Below, piece by piece: positions 35,677 to 44,682 of a stretch of 64,000 bases of DNA; the first letter of the stretch is position 1; each line of letters starts with the position of its first letter. The notes beneath the pieces are model-generated. The model did not search any database. It saw only the letters and a list, made by a program, of their open reading frames with translations, and was not told the DNA's origin. A program made the translations under genes and the position numbers. The stretch is from Cyclobacteriaceae bacterium (GTDB lineage Bacteria; Bacteroidota; Bacteroidia; Cytophagales; Cyclobacteriaceae): the NCBI GenBank assembly GCA_028278225.1, contig JANQEU010000069.1:186001-250000 (forward strand). The letters are read 5' to 3'.

Positions 35677-38600
35677 TATTGCTTCACCCATTTCACGGCA
35701 TCCGCATAAACTGTTCTAAGATCACACCGATCGGTTAGCACCACACTTTCATCACCTCCGGAGAAATAATAGGATCCAAGATAATTCCATCCATTCTCCG
35801 CATTGGAGAGATTGAAGGTAATATTGTCCTGGCCATCACCATGGTTGACGATGTATTGATATGTGTATTTTCCATCATTTCGTCTACCTTCGTTCTGGTT
35901 TTTTCCGACCATATATACATATATGTCATAAAATCCCGGTTCCTCCAAATTGGGTGTCCATGTTGTGGTTTTCTCACCATTGCCTGATCGCGTAAAATGT
36001 GCGGAACGAATGGAGTTACCATAAAAGTAGGAACCTGTTGTGGCAAGCCACTTGGATGATGACCTTCGCCAGCGTCCGTAAAACTTCTTTTCCTCTTCCT
36101 GCCGGCTGTCAAGATATGCTTTCAGATACGTGTCTTTGATGGGACTGAAAGTAGAAAATCCCGGATCTTCATTATCTACTATGACCTCATAAACATCCTC
36201 TTGCTTTTCAACCTCAATGACCCTTTCACCCTGGAAAGGTGTGACATTCTCCCTGAGGACAACTTTCCCCGGGGAATAATACACTACCGAAGGAATGTTA
36301 CTGGAAACAAGGGTATTGATGAGAACATCTTCTGGTTTGCTATTCAGCACAAAACCATACCGCTTGCTTTGCCCGATGTCCAGCAGGGAGAGATAGGCAT
36401 CATCTGTGGTTTCCACGTCTTCATTTCGTTTTCTGAAAAATCCCCAGCCTTCATACTCCCCTTCGGCATCGAAGCTGATCTTGATCACACCGGGACTGTC
36501 CCCTGCATTTTTTACATCAAATAGAACCTGGTATTGCTTGCGGTCGTTGTTGATAATCTCATACGTCTGATTGTTGGTGATGACATACGCCGGCTGACTG
36601 GTCTCGAAGTAAGTAGCGCGAATAATGGGATCAATGTCCACACTGAATTTTTCAAAAACGGCCCGTCTGAAATCACGGTAGGTGGTGAGTTCGTGCTGCC
36701 GACCATCAATCCAGTCGTATAGAAAAGTTTTGAAGGCCTGACCCCCAACCATCCGGTCAATGTAGGAAAAGAGGTATTCACTCTTCAGTTGCACCGACTT
36801 CTGAATGCGACGAAATTCCTCCTCCGTCGTCAGGATATCCATCAAATTGGACTTGCTCATCAACTCGTTGCACTGCTCTGTAAAGGATATTCCTTCAAGG
36901 TTCCTGGAGTAGTCATACCCCCCGTTGCCAGTCCGATTCAGATAATCGTGGATACCTTTGTTAAGTAACGGCCATTCCTCACTTACAATCCCGACATTGT
37001 AGGTATACAGGTTGGGGAAAAGTGAATAATTGGCTTCGTCGGTATTCCTGCCATCAAAAAACCACCGGTTGCTTTCCTGTTTGGTGAATACTTTTTTGAC
37101 CATATCCGTGAAGACATTGGCCTGTTTCTCTTTGTCCCCCAGCACCTGGTTTTGTTCTTTGGCCTGTTCGTCCATCCTTTTGAACTGGCGCTTGAAGTCC
37201 ATTTCACGAATGTCTCCACCTTTTTCCGGCCAGAAAACCATTTCCGGTTGTACGTAAGCCTGGTTCGTTTCGTAGATCCGGTTGTACGCGTAGAAATGTG
37301 TGGGTACTTCCACAAATTTCAAATGCCTGAAAGGGTACTTCAATTGTTGCTCATGTTCGTAGCCGTTTTTCAGATCCGTGATCAATAGCGGCAGTGTATC
37401 CGGCAGCAGTTCAAAATACTCCGAGAAATAGTCATTGTCCGGATGGTGGTGAATGGAAAAATCTATACCCTCAACAGTAATGGTTTTGGTGTCAAATTTT
37501 CCAATTGCCAATGATACTTGTGGCAACGCTACTTCATTCCTGAATTGATGGGTCAAACTGTCATCGGAAACCGAATAACTTCCCTGCGTAACCGGGGTGT
37601 AGCCATCAGCCACACGAATGTCCATCGAAAAGTCCACGAAAGAAGCAATGTTTGTAACGGAGGATGTGCGGCTATACCCGATGCGGGTGTCAGGATACCA
37701 CATCAAATCTTTTGTCAACAATACGAATTCAGGTTGCAGGTAGGCGTAACGCTCCGCAACACTCCAGATGAAGCTGGGGTCATGCTCTTCAAACCTCTCC
37801 TGCCTGACATCCAGGAACGCAACGGCTTCATCAACGCTGCCATGATATTGTATTTCAAAGGTGAGTCCACCCTGAGGAAATCCACCAGGTCGAATGACGG
37901 AAACGAGGTGTTCTTCACGCTGGTGGTCAATAGCTATTCCATCAATTTCAATTCCATCTGCGATCAAGCCAGGGTTGAGAGTGAAGTAAATGGTATCGAG
38001 TGATGCTTCCTCGTCATTGAATACCTGAAGTGTGCTTTTGACTGAAATCTCATTTCCCATATGGGTTAGCTCCATGTGGTGTTTTTGGATGTCCACATTA
38101 GGCTTGCCCGACCACTCGCCATTGATGGCCATGAGTTTTTCGCGGTATTCATAGCGACCCAGGTGGTTGTCCCACAACTCGATCATGACAAATGTTGCAG
38201 CCACAAGCCCAAAGACACTAGCGACTCCCACGACATATTTCCCGATTCTTTTACTGGGCAACCGGTTACTGAAGTAAGCCGTTGCCAACAAAAAGGAAAG
38301 CCCCGCGATCACATAGAATGATCGTTGGAGGAGGATCTCGTCCAGTCCTGAAAAACCCGTGATATCGGAGGCATGCATTGGCAGCCTGAAATTCATGTAG
38401 TCAAAAATGTTGTTGTACTTTTCGAAGAAGTAAATCAATACCGTCCCCGAATACCCCAGCAACAGAATAATGCTAATGGGTTGATTTCGTAGTACGGTCA
38501 CGAGCAAAAAAGACAGTCCCATGATAAAGAGAACACTGGGGACACTCATCAGGAGGGGATAATAGATATACCCTATCAAATTGAAAGGTGCGAGCGGGTT

Positions 38601-39005
38601 GGTCAGGTTGTAGATGATGCCAATGACCGCGACGGCCACATTCAGCCAGAAAAAAAGTTTGATCAAGGCCAGGGCTTTACCCATGACCAGGTCGAAGTTG
38701 GAGATAGGCCGTACATAGAACACTTCATTGGTATCCAGTTTCTTGTTTACCTTCATGAGGCCTGTTGCCAGGAAGATCACGGCAGCCGCCTGCCCAAGGT
38801 TGAGCATCATCATGTTGGCATAGGGAATACCCCAGCTGTTGGAATACAGGTACCATTCTGTTTCTCCTACAGGGGAAAATGCTACCAGGCTGAAAATGGA
38901 GATCATACCTAACTGCAGCAATGCATATATCCTGAAGAACCAGCTGCGCCAGATTACTTTTGACTCAAACTTCATGATGGCCCATATGTTCCGCAGGGAT
39001 CTCAT
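35676..39005 (-). CDS. ABC permease fused to degenerate M1-peptidase-like and golvesin-like domains
   Basis: A 1109-aa protein. The first ~270 residues hold six to seven membrane helices of an ABC-2-type permease. Residues from about 280 to 900 are like the M1 aminopeptidase module found on Bacteroidota ABC permeases, but no HExxH zinc motif or GxMEN box is seen: the segment QPEMVFWPEKGGD stands where the substrate motif is expected, and VGIVSEEWPLL where the zinc motif would be, so it is probably catalytically inactive. The last ~130 residues (YGNSIRSAHFTRSGNG..., then FYDIYVYMVGKN and YADAVKWV) resemble the golvesin/Xly carbohydrate-binding-like domain. It overlaps the ATPase by 4 bases and the channel gene by one. 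It is the permease partner of the ABC ATPase encoded upstream. Confidence 0.8.
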   Translation of the reverse strand: MRSLRNIWAIMKFESKVIWRSWFFRIYALLQLGMISIFSLVAFSPVGETEWYLYSNSWGIPYANMMMLNLGQAAAVIFLATGLMKVNKKLDTNEVFYVRPISNFDLVMGKALALIKLFFWLNVAVAVIGIIYNLTNPLAPFNLIGYIYYPLLMSVPSVLFIMGLSFLLVTVLRNQPISIILLLGYSGTVLIYFFEKYNNIFDYMNFRLPMHASDITGFSGLDEILLQRSFYVIAGLSFLLATAYFSNRLPSKRIGKYVVGVASVFGLVAATFVMIELWDNHLGRYEYREKLMAINGEWSGKPNVDIQKHHMELTHMGNEISVKSTLQVFNDEEASLDTIYFTLNPGLIADGIEIDGIAIDHQREEHLVSVIRPGGFPQGGLTFEIQYHGSVDEAVAFLDVRQERFEEHDPSFIWSVAERYAYLQPEFVLLTKDLMWYPDTRIGYSRTSSVTNIASFVDFSMDIRVADGYTPVTQGSYSVSDDSLTHQFRNEVALPQVSLAIGKFDTKTITVEGIDFSIHHHPDNDYFSEYFELLPDTLPLLITDLKNGYEHEQQLKYPFRHLKFVEVPTHFYAYNRIYETNQAYVQPEMVFWPEKGGDIREMDFKRQFKRMDEQAKEQNQVLGDKEKQANVFTDMVKKVFTKQESNRWFFDGRNTDEANYSLFPNLYTYNVGIVSEEWPLLNKGIHDYLNRTGNGGYDYSRNLEGISFTEQCNELMSKSNLMDILTTEEEFRRIQKSVQLKSEYLFSYIDRMVGGQAFKTFLYDWIDGRQHELTTYRDFRRAVFEKFSVDIDPIIRATYFETSQPAYVITNNQTYEIINNDRKQYQVLFDVKNAGDSPGVIKISFDAEGEYEGWGFFRKRNEDVETTDDAYLSLLDIGQSKRYGFVLNSKPEDVLINTLVSSNIPSVVYYSPGKVVLRENVTPFQGERVIEVEKQEDVYEVIVDNEDPGFSTFSPIKDTYLKAYLDSRQEEEKKFYGRWRRSSSKWLATTGSYFYGNSIRSAHFTRSGNGEKTTTWTPNLEEPGFYDIYVYMVGKNQNEGRRNDGKYTYQYIVNHGDGQDNITFNLSNAENGWNYLGSYYFSGGDESVVLTDRCDLRTVYADAVKWVKQ

Positions 39006-39895
39006 ACGAGCGATATTCCGAGTTTATTTTCCATGAAAAAGACGTAAGCATGCTCCAGGTGGGGTGCAATGTTAATGGCGTCAGGATGTGGTTTTTCCAT
39101 GGCGATCAACTGCGTCTCCCAGTGCCCTGCGATAGGGATAGTGGATACAACAGGGTAACGATTTTTGAGGGTGGTGAATTCATTGTCGTCGATGGTGACC
39201 TGCCAGACGTAGTCTTTTACTTCCGCGATCATACCTTCAGGGGCTCCATTGTAGGCTACTTCGCCCTGGTGCAGCATGGCCATGTGGTGACAGGTGCTGC
39301 TGATGTCCCCCACGATGTGTGTGGACAGGATGATGGTAATGTCCTGCTGACTCAGGTCCGAAAGGATATTTCGGAACCTGATCCTTTCTTCCGGATCCAG
39401 TCCGGTGGTTGGTTCATCAATGACAAGTAGTCTGGGATTGCCAATGAGTGCCTGGGCAATCCCGAGGCGTCGCTTCATACCACCCGATAGTTTATTAGCC
39501 AGACGCTCCCGAACATCCAGCAATCCCACCTGTTCCAGTAGCTGATCCACTTTCTTCAATCGGTCTTTCCTTTTGATATCCAGGGAAGAAAGTGTTGCGG
39601 AATAGTCGAGAAACTCCCATGTTTTCAGTTTATTGAAGAAGGTAAAATCCTGCGGGAGGTACCCGATCCAGGGTCGTATTTTGTCTCGATTAGCATTAAT
39701 TTCTAACCCATCGATGTGGACGGAACCTTCGGTGGCCTTCTGTAAAGTCACCAAAATCCGCATGAGGCTCGATTTACCGGCACCATTGGGACCCAGAAGG
39801 CCGAACATGCCATTCCCGATTTCGAGGTTGATCCCCCGGATGGCCGCGAAGCCATTGGGATAGATCTTAGACAGGTTTTTGATCTCGATGTGCAC
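39002..39895 (-). CDS. ABC transporter ATP-binding protein
   Basis: A 297-aa ABC ATPase. Walker A is GPNGAGKSS, the signature is KLSGGMKRR, Walker B is RLLVIDEPTTGLDP and the H-loop is LSTH; a C-terminal ~70-residue extension (DYVWQVTIDDNEFTTL...) resembles the tail of the RND-ABC fusion in the same operon, so the two ATPase domains are related copies. The start is a GTG at 39895. It is the first gene of the seven-gene operon and overlaps the permease-M1-like gene by four bases (ATGA), which makes them an obvious ATPase/permease pair. Confidence 0.93.
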   Translation of the reverse strand: MHIEIKNLSKIYPNGFAAIRGINLEIGNGMFGLLGPNGAGKSSLMRILVTLQKATEGSVHIDGLEINANRDKIRPWIGYLPQDFTFFNKLKTWEFLDYSATLSSLDIKRKDRLKKVDQLLEQVGLLDVRERLANKLSGGMKRRLGIAQALIGNPRLLVIDEPTTGLDPEERIRFRNILSDLSQQDITIILSTHIVGDISSTCHHMAMLHQGEVAYNGAPEGMIAEVKDYVWQVTIDDNEFTTLKNRYPVVSTIPIAGHWETQLIAMEKPHPDAINIAPHLEHAYVFFMENKLGISLV

Positions 39896-40226
39896 GTGCT
39901 AGAGAATTGAAAGCCAGGCCTTCAATGCAATTTAGGTACTAGGTAATACATGGTATACGTCAATGCAAGGTAGAAGTTGTAAACTTACGTCGGTTCTTTC
40001 AACCACCTGATTTATTTAGTTAGATGCCTGAAGTGGAATTTTTGTTACAGAATGGGAGGAAAAAGTCGTGATCGGGTCCGGATCCGGAAAGAACCCTATG
40101 TAACCGGCTGGATTCATAAAAACACCTCGAAATCTAAATACGGACCTACTTAAAACAGTCTGATATTCCCTGTATGACATCCTTTATAGGTTCTGTCCGG
40201 CATGACATGCTTAATTTTATCAACAA
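39896..40226. other. 331-bp divergent intergenic region
   Basis: No gene is seen. It must hold the promoters of the efflux operon (leftward) and of the homocysteine methyltransferase gene (rightward). It contains an imperfect palindrome near the operon start (39907-39925) and a perfect 12-bp palindrome TCCGGATCCGGA (40077-40088). No clear TAnnTTTG box and no riboswitch pattern was found. Confidence 0.6.
39907..39925 (-). promoter_or_regulatory. Imperfect palindrome, possible operator of the efflux operon
   Basis: TTGAAAGCCAGGCCTTCAA is a 9-1-9 palindrome with one mismatch, 12 bp upstream of the GTG start of the first operon gene. Its position suits a repressor site; no cognate regulator gene lies next to it. 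Confidence 0.35.
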
Positions 40227-41138
40227 ATGAGAAACATCCACTACCCCTTCCTCCTCGACGGCGGCCTCTCCAATCAACTGGAGAGTCAGGGTTGTGATCT
40301 CAATCAACCGCTTTGGACAGCAGAAATGATCCGTTCAAATCCGGAGGCGATCATTAATGCACATTTGGCCTATTTAGAGGCTGGAGTACAGTGTATAATC
40401 ACCTCCAGTTACCAGGCCTCCATTGATGGATTTATACGACTGGGCGCTACCCGGAGAGAAGCACAATCAATGATCCTGAAGTCAGTCCAACTGGCAGAAA
40501 CAGCCATTCGCGAATACCTTGCAGGAAATCCATCTAAAAACCGGCCTCTGATCGCTGCCAGCGTTGGCCCGTATGGAGCTTACCTGGCAGACGGATCGGA
40601 ATATACGGGAAACTATGACGTGACTGATGACCAATTGTATGAATTCCATATCAAACGGATACAAATTCTGGACGGATCCCCTGCCGATGTGCTGGCGTGT
40701 GAAACTATCCCAGACTACCGGGAAGCCTGGGTACTATCCGGTATTCTCCGGGATTGTGTGAAAGATGCCTGGATGACCTTTTCCTGCAGGGATGAGCACC
40801 ACATTAGCGACGGTACTCCTATCACCGACTGTGTTCGTTTGCTGAATGACAATGCTTCGGTCTTTGCCGTCGGCATTAACTGTACTGATCCGCGATTCAT
40901 CTCTCCCTTAATCAGGAAGATCAGGTCAACTGCCGCAAACAAGAAAATTGTGGTCTACCCTAATTCCGGGGAAATGTATCGATCGGATACCCGGTCCTGG
41001 TCAGGATCCGGTTCGCCGGGCTTTTCCATGACATTAGTGCAGGAGTGGATAGACCTAGGCGCTGACATCATCGGCGGCTGCTGCAGGGTTGGTCCGGAAG
41101 TCATCGGGAAGATGGCTAAAGTACTTAAGGATGTTTGA
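40227..41138 (+). CDS. Homocysteine S-methyltransferase
   Basis: A 303-aa zinc enzyme of the MmuM/BHMT type that moves a methyl group from S-methylmethionine (or a related donor) to homocysteine, giving methionine. The N-terminal DGGLSNQLESQGCDLN and TSSYQASIDGF segments match the family, and the zinc-binding cysteines are in GINCTDP (near residue 217) and the C-terminal GGCCRVGP. The frame is complete with a normal length. It stands alone, divergent from the efflux operon and 47 bp before the fucosidase gene. Confidence 0.9.
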   Translation: MRNIHYPFLLDGGLSNQLESQGCDLNQPLWTAEMIRSNPEAIINAHLAYLEAGVQCIITSSYQASIDGFIRLGATRREAQSMILKSVQLAETAIREYLAGNPSKNRPLIAASVGPYGAYLADGSEYTGNYDVTDDQLYEFHIKRIQILDGSPADVLACETIPDYREAWVLSGILRDCVKDAWMTFSCRDEHHISDGTPITDCVRLLNDNASVFAVGINCTDPRFISPLIRKIRSTAANKKIVVYPNSGEMYRSDTRSWSGSGSPGFSMTLVQEWIDLGADIIGGCCRVGPEVIGKMAKVLKDV

Positions 41139-41185
41139 TTTAGAGTCCGTTATCAGCAATATGAATCTCAAATAAGATAATAATT

Positions 41186-43003
41186 ATGAAATGTATTCTT
41201 CAGGTTAGGTTAATATTGGTTTTGTCTGTACTGATTAACGGCGACCTTAAAGCCCAATCCCAAACAAACGAACGGGCGCAATGGTTTGTGGACGCCAGGT
41301 TCGGCATGTTCATCCACTGGGGGGTTTATAGCGGTGCAGAAGGCATCTGGAAAGGTGAAAAACTTCGAAACGATAACGATTACGCCGAATGGATCTACTA
41401 CCGGAACAGGATTGACCGGGAGGAGTATCTGACCCTGCTTGACCGGTTTGACTGGGCTTCAATCGATCCGGAAGAATGGGTGCTACTGGCCAAAAGATCG
41501 GGAATGAAATATGTAACGCTCACTGCAAAACATCATGATGGATTTGGCCTCTGGGACAGCGAAGTCTCCGATTACGACGTAGCGGATCATACCAGCCCAA
41601 AAAGGGATATTGTGGAAGAACTGGCAGAGGCCTGCCGGAAACACGGGTTGAAATTGGGATTGTATTATTCCCATTGGGTAGACTGGGAACATGAGTTTGG
41701 GTGGGACCACACAAAAGAGATCTATAAGATCACACCTGAGCAGTACGATCAGTACTGGCAGGAAAAGGTGATGCCCCAGATGCGGGAGTTACTTACCAAT
41801 TACGGTCCGATCGGGATGATGTGGTTTGACATGTGGATCCATCACTCCAATACCATTGTGACAAAAGACCAATTGATGCAATTGAAAAGCCTGATCAGGG
41901 AACTTCAACTGGATTGTCTGGTCAACTCCAGATTGGGTTTATCCATAGAAGAAGACAGCGATGTAGATTTCAGGACACTCGGGGATAATCAGCTTGGCAC
42001 CGGAAAACTGGAGTACCCGTGGCAGTCACCTGCGACCGTAGCCCATTCATGGGGTTACCACACGCTGGATACGGAATGGAAGTCGACAACTACATTGCTC
42101 AAATCTCTGATCAACAATGTGAGTCTTAATGGTAATTTCATGCTGAATATCGGTCCGAAAAGCAATGGGGATGTTCCATACGAGATATCCCAGCGGATGC
42201 TGGAAATGGGAGACTGGCTAAAAGTTAACGGAGAATCCGTCTATGGCGCCGAAGCTTTTGACCTCAGAAGTGACCTGCATGACTGGGGAAAAATCACGTA
42301 TGGAACAGAGGCTGACGGAAAACACAAAATATATCTTCATGTATTCAACTGGCCATACAATAACAGGCTGTCCGTGACGGGAATAGCCACGGCACCGAGG
42401 GGAGCCTATGTCCTCGGTGACAAGCTTCAATCACCACTCCGTTTCTGGCATAATGAGGTACTTACGGAAATTGACCTTTCATCCCTACAGCCCGATCCGT
42501 ACATTTCCGTGATTGTTTTAGTGTTCGATCAAAAACCCGGAATAGTGGACGGATTGGTCGCCAGAACCAGGGATGGCGGATATTCATTAGTCCCCGGAAA
42601 TACAATATCGGAAGAAGGGGAACGGACCTTAAGAAGCCAGGATAGGGGAGGAACAGTACCGGCCCATATCATGGTGAGAGGGAAATACCAGGCTAAATGG
42701 AAGATATTTGTTGACGAACCGGGGAACATGAAAGTCGATGCCTCCTACAGTTTTCAGGGTTTGAAAACCGCAGGAAACCTTTCCATCAAGGCAGCAAATT
42801 CAACACTCCGGCATGATATCTTACCCACCGGAAAAACCGTCGGTGAGCCAAATCAAAACTGGCAAATAGACAACTACAGGTCACATAGGATCGGGACAAT
42901 AAATTTTCCGGAAAAGGGTATCTACGAAATCACACTGGAGGTAGAGGCCGAAATGGATAACCCGGTGAACTTTCAATGGTTGTGGTTGGAAGCGGAAGAT
43001 TGA
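41186..43003 (+). CDS. Alpha-L-fucosidase (GH29)
   Basis: A 605-aa exported glycoside hydrolase. A signal peptide (residues 1 to about 23) precedes the GH29 catalytic barrel: DARFGMFIHWGVYS, AKHHDGFGLWDS and the nucleophile Asp215 in MMWFDMW. A C-terminal beta-sandwich follows (after about 440). It removes terminal alpha-L-fucose from glycans such as fucoidan or fucosylated polysaccharides. No SusC/D pair lies next to it, so this is not a standard PUL in this window, but a sulfatase and a TAT-exported Gfo/Idh enzyme are within 40 kb and suit the same lifestyle. Confidence 0.95.
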   Translation: MKCILQVRLILVLSVLINGDLKAQSQTNERAQWFVDARFGMFIHWGVYSGAEGIWKGEKLRNDNDYAEWIYYRNRIDREEYLTLLDRFDWASIDPEEWVLLAKRSGMKYVTLTAKHHDGFGLWDSEVSDYDVADHTSPKRDIVEELAEACRKHGLKLGLYYSHWVDWEHEFGWDHTKEIYKITPEQYDQYWQEKVMPQMRELLTNYGPIGMMWFDMWIHHSNTIVTKDQLMQLKSLIRELQLDCLVNSRLGLSIEEDSDVDFRTLGDNQLGTGKLEYPWQSPATVAHSWGYHTLDTEWKSTTTLLKSLINNVSLNGNFMLNIGPKSNGDVPYEISQRMLEMGDWLKVNGESVYGAEAFDLRSDLHDWGKITYGTEADGKHKIYLHVFNWPYNNRLSVTGIATAPRGAYVLGDKLQSPLRFWHNEVLTEIDLSSLQPDPYISVIVLVFDQKPGIVDGLVARTRDGGYSLVPGNTISEEGERTLRSQDRGGTVPAHIMVRGKYQAKWKIFVDEPGNMKVDASYSFQGLKTAGNLSIKAANSTLRHDILPTGKTVGEPNQNWQIDNYRSHRIGTINFPEKGIYEITLEVEAEMDNPVNFQWLWLEAED

Positions 43004-43025
43004 AGTCGCATATTGCCAACATATC

Positions 43026-43547
43026 TTATTCAATTATGAGTTTGAGGTGCTTATCAAGTCCAGCTTCCACAATTTTTCTAAATGTTGAAAGTTCAACATC
43101 AGTTCTGTTATTTTCCAATCTTGAAATGTAAAACCTGGAGGTTCCACTTCTTTGAGCAAGTTGTTCCTGAGTTAATCCAGCCTTTATTCTTGCTGCTCTG
43201 ATTAAGTTGCCAAATTTCTCTGAATTGGAAGGCTTGGCAGGTTCGCTTAGTTTGTAAAGTTCGTCCGGGCTTAGTTCGTACGGATGGATCTTTTCGTTTC
43301 CCTCTTCAGAGACAAGGGAAACGGGAATATTACTCCAGGACAAAGTGAAGTTCCTTAGCTGCACCTTTTTAAATTCTTCAGGTTTCAGAAGGGGGTATTC
43401 AATATCCCCTTTGGTAATTTTCCATTGCATAAATATCTTTCCAAAGTCAAGGATTCTGCTTTCCCCGTTATTGAACATGCACTGGATTTTCAATCCATTG
43501 ATTTTCTGGATTTTTATTATCCGTGGAATACTTAATTTCTTTCTCAT
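43026..43547 (-). CDS. DUF2442-XRE fusion protein, probable antitoxin
   Basis: A 173-aa protein with an N-terminal DUF2442 domain (about residues 10-95; CMFNNGESRILDF and ELSPDELYKL are typical) and a C-terminal XRE helix-turn-helix (about 110-172; GLTQEQLAQRSGTSRFYISR). It should bind DNA and repress its own operon. The ATG at 43547 is supported because it overlaps by four bases (ATGA) the stop of the DUF4160 frame upstream; a TTG at 43607 is rejected. DUF4160-DUF2442 pairs are common two-gene units that look like toxin-antitoxin systems; here the DUF4160 member is broken by a frameshift while this gene is intact. Confidence 0.82.
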   Translation of the reverse strand: MRKKLSIPRIIKIQKINGLKIQCMFNNGESRILDFGKIFMQWKITKGDIEYPLLKPEEFKKVQLRNFTLSWSNIPVSLVSEEGNEKIHPYELSPDELYKLSEPAKPSNSEKFGNLIRAARIKAGLTQEQLAQRSGTSRFYISRLENNRTDVELSTFRKIVEAGLDKHLKLIIE

Positions 43548-43775
43548 AATCTTGGATTCAAACGGTGAAAATTCTGCATCAAATACTCTTGTTTCGTTTT
43601 TGCCCAACTTATAACCTTATTTCGCTGAACTTTAGGCAGGCTTCCGGCAGGTATCCAGTGTTTTAATCTCGATCAACTCCTCATATTCAGCATAAATAGC
43701 ATGAAAATGTGGTGGCGGATGTTCGCGAGCGTAAACATCGATCTTAATCGAATCAATGATTTTCAATGTTGGCAA
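43544..43775 (-). pseudogene. Frameshifted DUF4160 gene (toxin-like partner)
   Basis: Reading the minus strand from a TTG at 43775 gives MPTLKIIDSIKIDVYAREH, then PPPHFHAIYAEYEELIEIK, the core of a DUF4160 protein. The frame then ends early after TLDTCRKPA. Shifting by one base restores the expected end (AGSLPKVQRNKVISWAKTK, ending NPRL) with a stop that overlaps the DUF2442-XRE ATG. The whole span is 232 bp, one base more than a multiple of three, so a single-base insertion or sequencing error explains the break near 43648. It lies in a 244-bp stretch otherwise without a gene. Confidence 0.8.
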
Positions 43776-43851
43776 AAAATGTTATCTAGTAAGACAACAA
43801 AACTATCCATAATTAGGTTCGGAAACAAAACTGCCTTTTTAATGCCACTCC

Positions 43852-44682
43852 TTATTTACTTAATCGATAATACGGAAGCTTCAAGGTAGGTTCAAATCCC
43901 AGTTTCACGGCCAGTTTATAAGAGCCGACATTTTCAAGCCGGCAGGACCAAACCGGTTCATAATTATTTTCAAGACAGTAATCTATGAGGGCTGAAGAAG
44001 CAAGGCTGGCAAATCCTTTACCCCTGTATTCTTCGATGGTCTCCATCCCCAATTCCAGCTCATTGCCATGTATATATGATGAAAAAGCGGTTGTTGCCAA
44101 CTTGTTTTCGTAAAATAAGCTAAAACCAACACCCATCCTGCAAAAATCATTTGCGGAATCCCAAAATTCGGAAGGGACAACACTACCATTCATGTCGTCA
44201 AAAATTTTTTTGTCCGTCCGAACAATCGACAAATTCTTGCTGGCAATATCTTGTTTGGATTCCAAATATTTATTCAAATTGAATTTGAAATTCACTCTCG
44301 TATTCAGCTCTACCACGTTTTTTTCGATACCTCCTGAATTATCCGAAGACTTTATCAGATGACCTTTGAACAAGTCGACAAGGACATTGTCCCAGTTATC
44401 AGGGAAGGCCTGCATCCATTCATGCTTATTGCGCGTTTGATGAATATTCAGTGCATAGTCCCGAAAATCGGCATTGAATTTCTCATTATCACAATTCCCA
44501 AATAGTAATGACATTCCATAAGGGTGGACTATATAAATGGTCCCGGGTCTGTTCCGGTCGTCCGCATATACTGAACCTGAAACATGTTTTTCGATCACCG
44601 AACGTGCAAATAATTTGTTAATCGTTACCCTTTCCAGCGGTTCAATTACTTCCCCGTATTGATTCCTTTTGAGAAGGATCAT
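43852..44682 (-). CDS. GNAT-family N-acetyltransferase
   Basis: A 276-aa protein whose C-terminal half is a GNAT acetyltransferase: MGVGFSLFYENKLATTAFSS, then ELGMETIEEYRGKGFASLAS with the acetyl-CoA-binding R/Q-x-x-G-x-G/A motif, and NVGSYKLAVKLGFEP. The layout with a ~150-residue N-terminal domain resembles the GNAT_acetyltran group that includes the zwittermicin resistance protein ZmaR, but the substrate is unknown. It overlaps the thioredoxin-like gene upstream by four bases (ATGA), so the two are co-translated. Confidence 0.85.
   Translation of the reverse strand: MILLKRNQYGEVIEPLERVTINKLFARSVIEKHVSGSVYADDRNRPGTIYIVHPYGMSLLFGNCDNEKFNADFRDYALNIHQTRNKHEWMQAFPDNWDNVLVDLFKGHLIKSSDNSGGIEKNVVELNTRVNFKFNLNKYLESKQDIASKNLSIVRTDKKIFDDMNGSVVPSEFWDSANDFCRMGVGFSLFYENKLATTAFSSYIHGNELELGMETIEEYRGKGFASLASSALIDYCLENNYEPVWSCRLENVGSYKLAVKLGFEPTLKLPYYRLSK

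Noticed and set aside
39896-40226. SAM or cobalamin riboswitch before the homocysteine methyltransferase gene
   Set aside because: I could not find the conserved core of either class, and the gap is shared with a divergent promoter.
43701-43889. 62-codon plus-strand frame
   Set aside because: It is antisense to the DUF4160 remnant and the end of the acetyltransferase gene and shows no family pattern.
43890-43925. T-loop-like GGTTCAAATCC, a possible tRNA end
   Set aside because: It lies inside the coding sequence of the acetyltransferase gene; no acceptor stem or D and anticodon arms can be formed around it.
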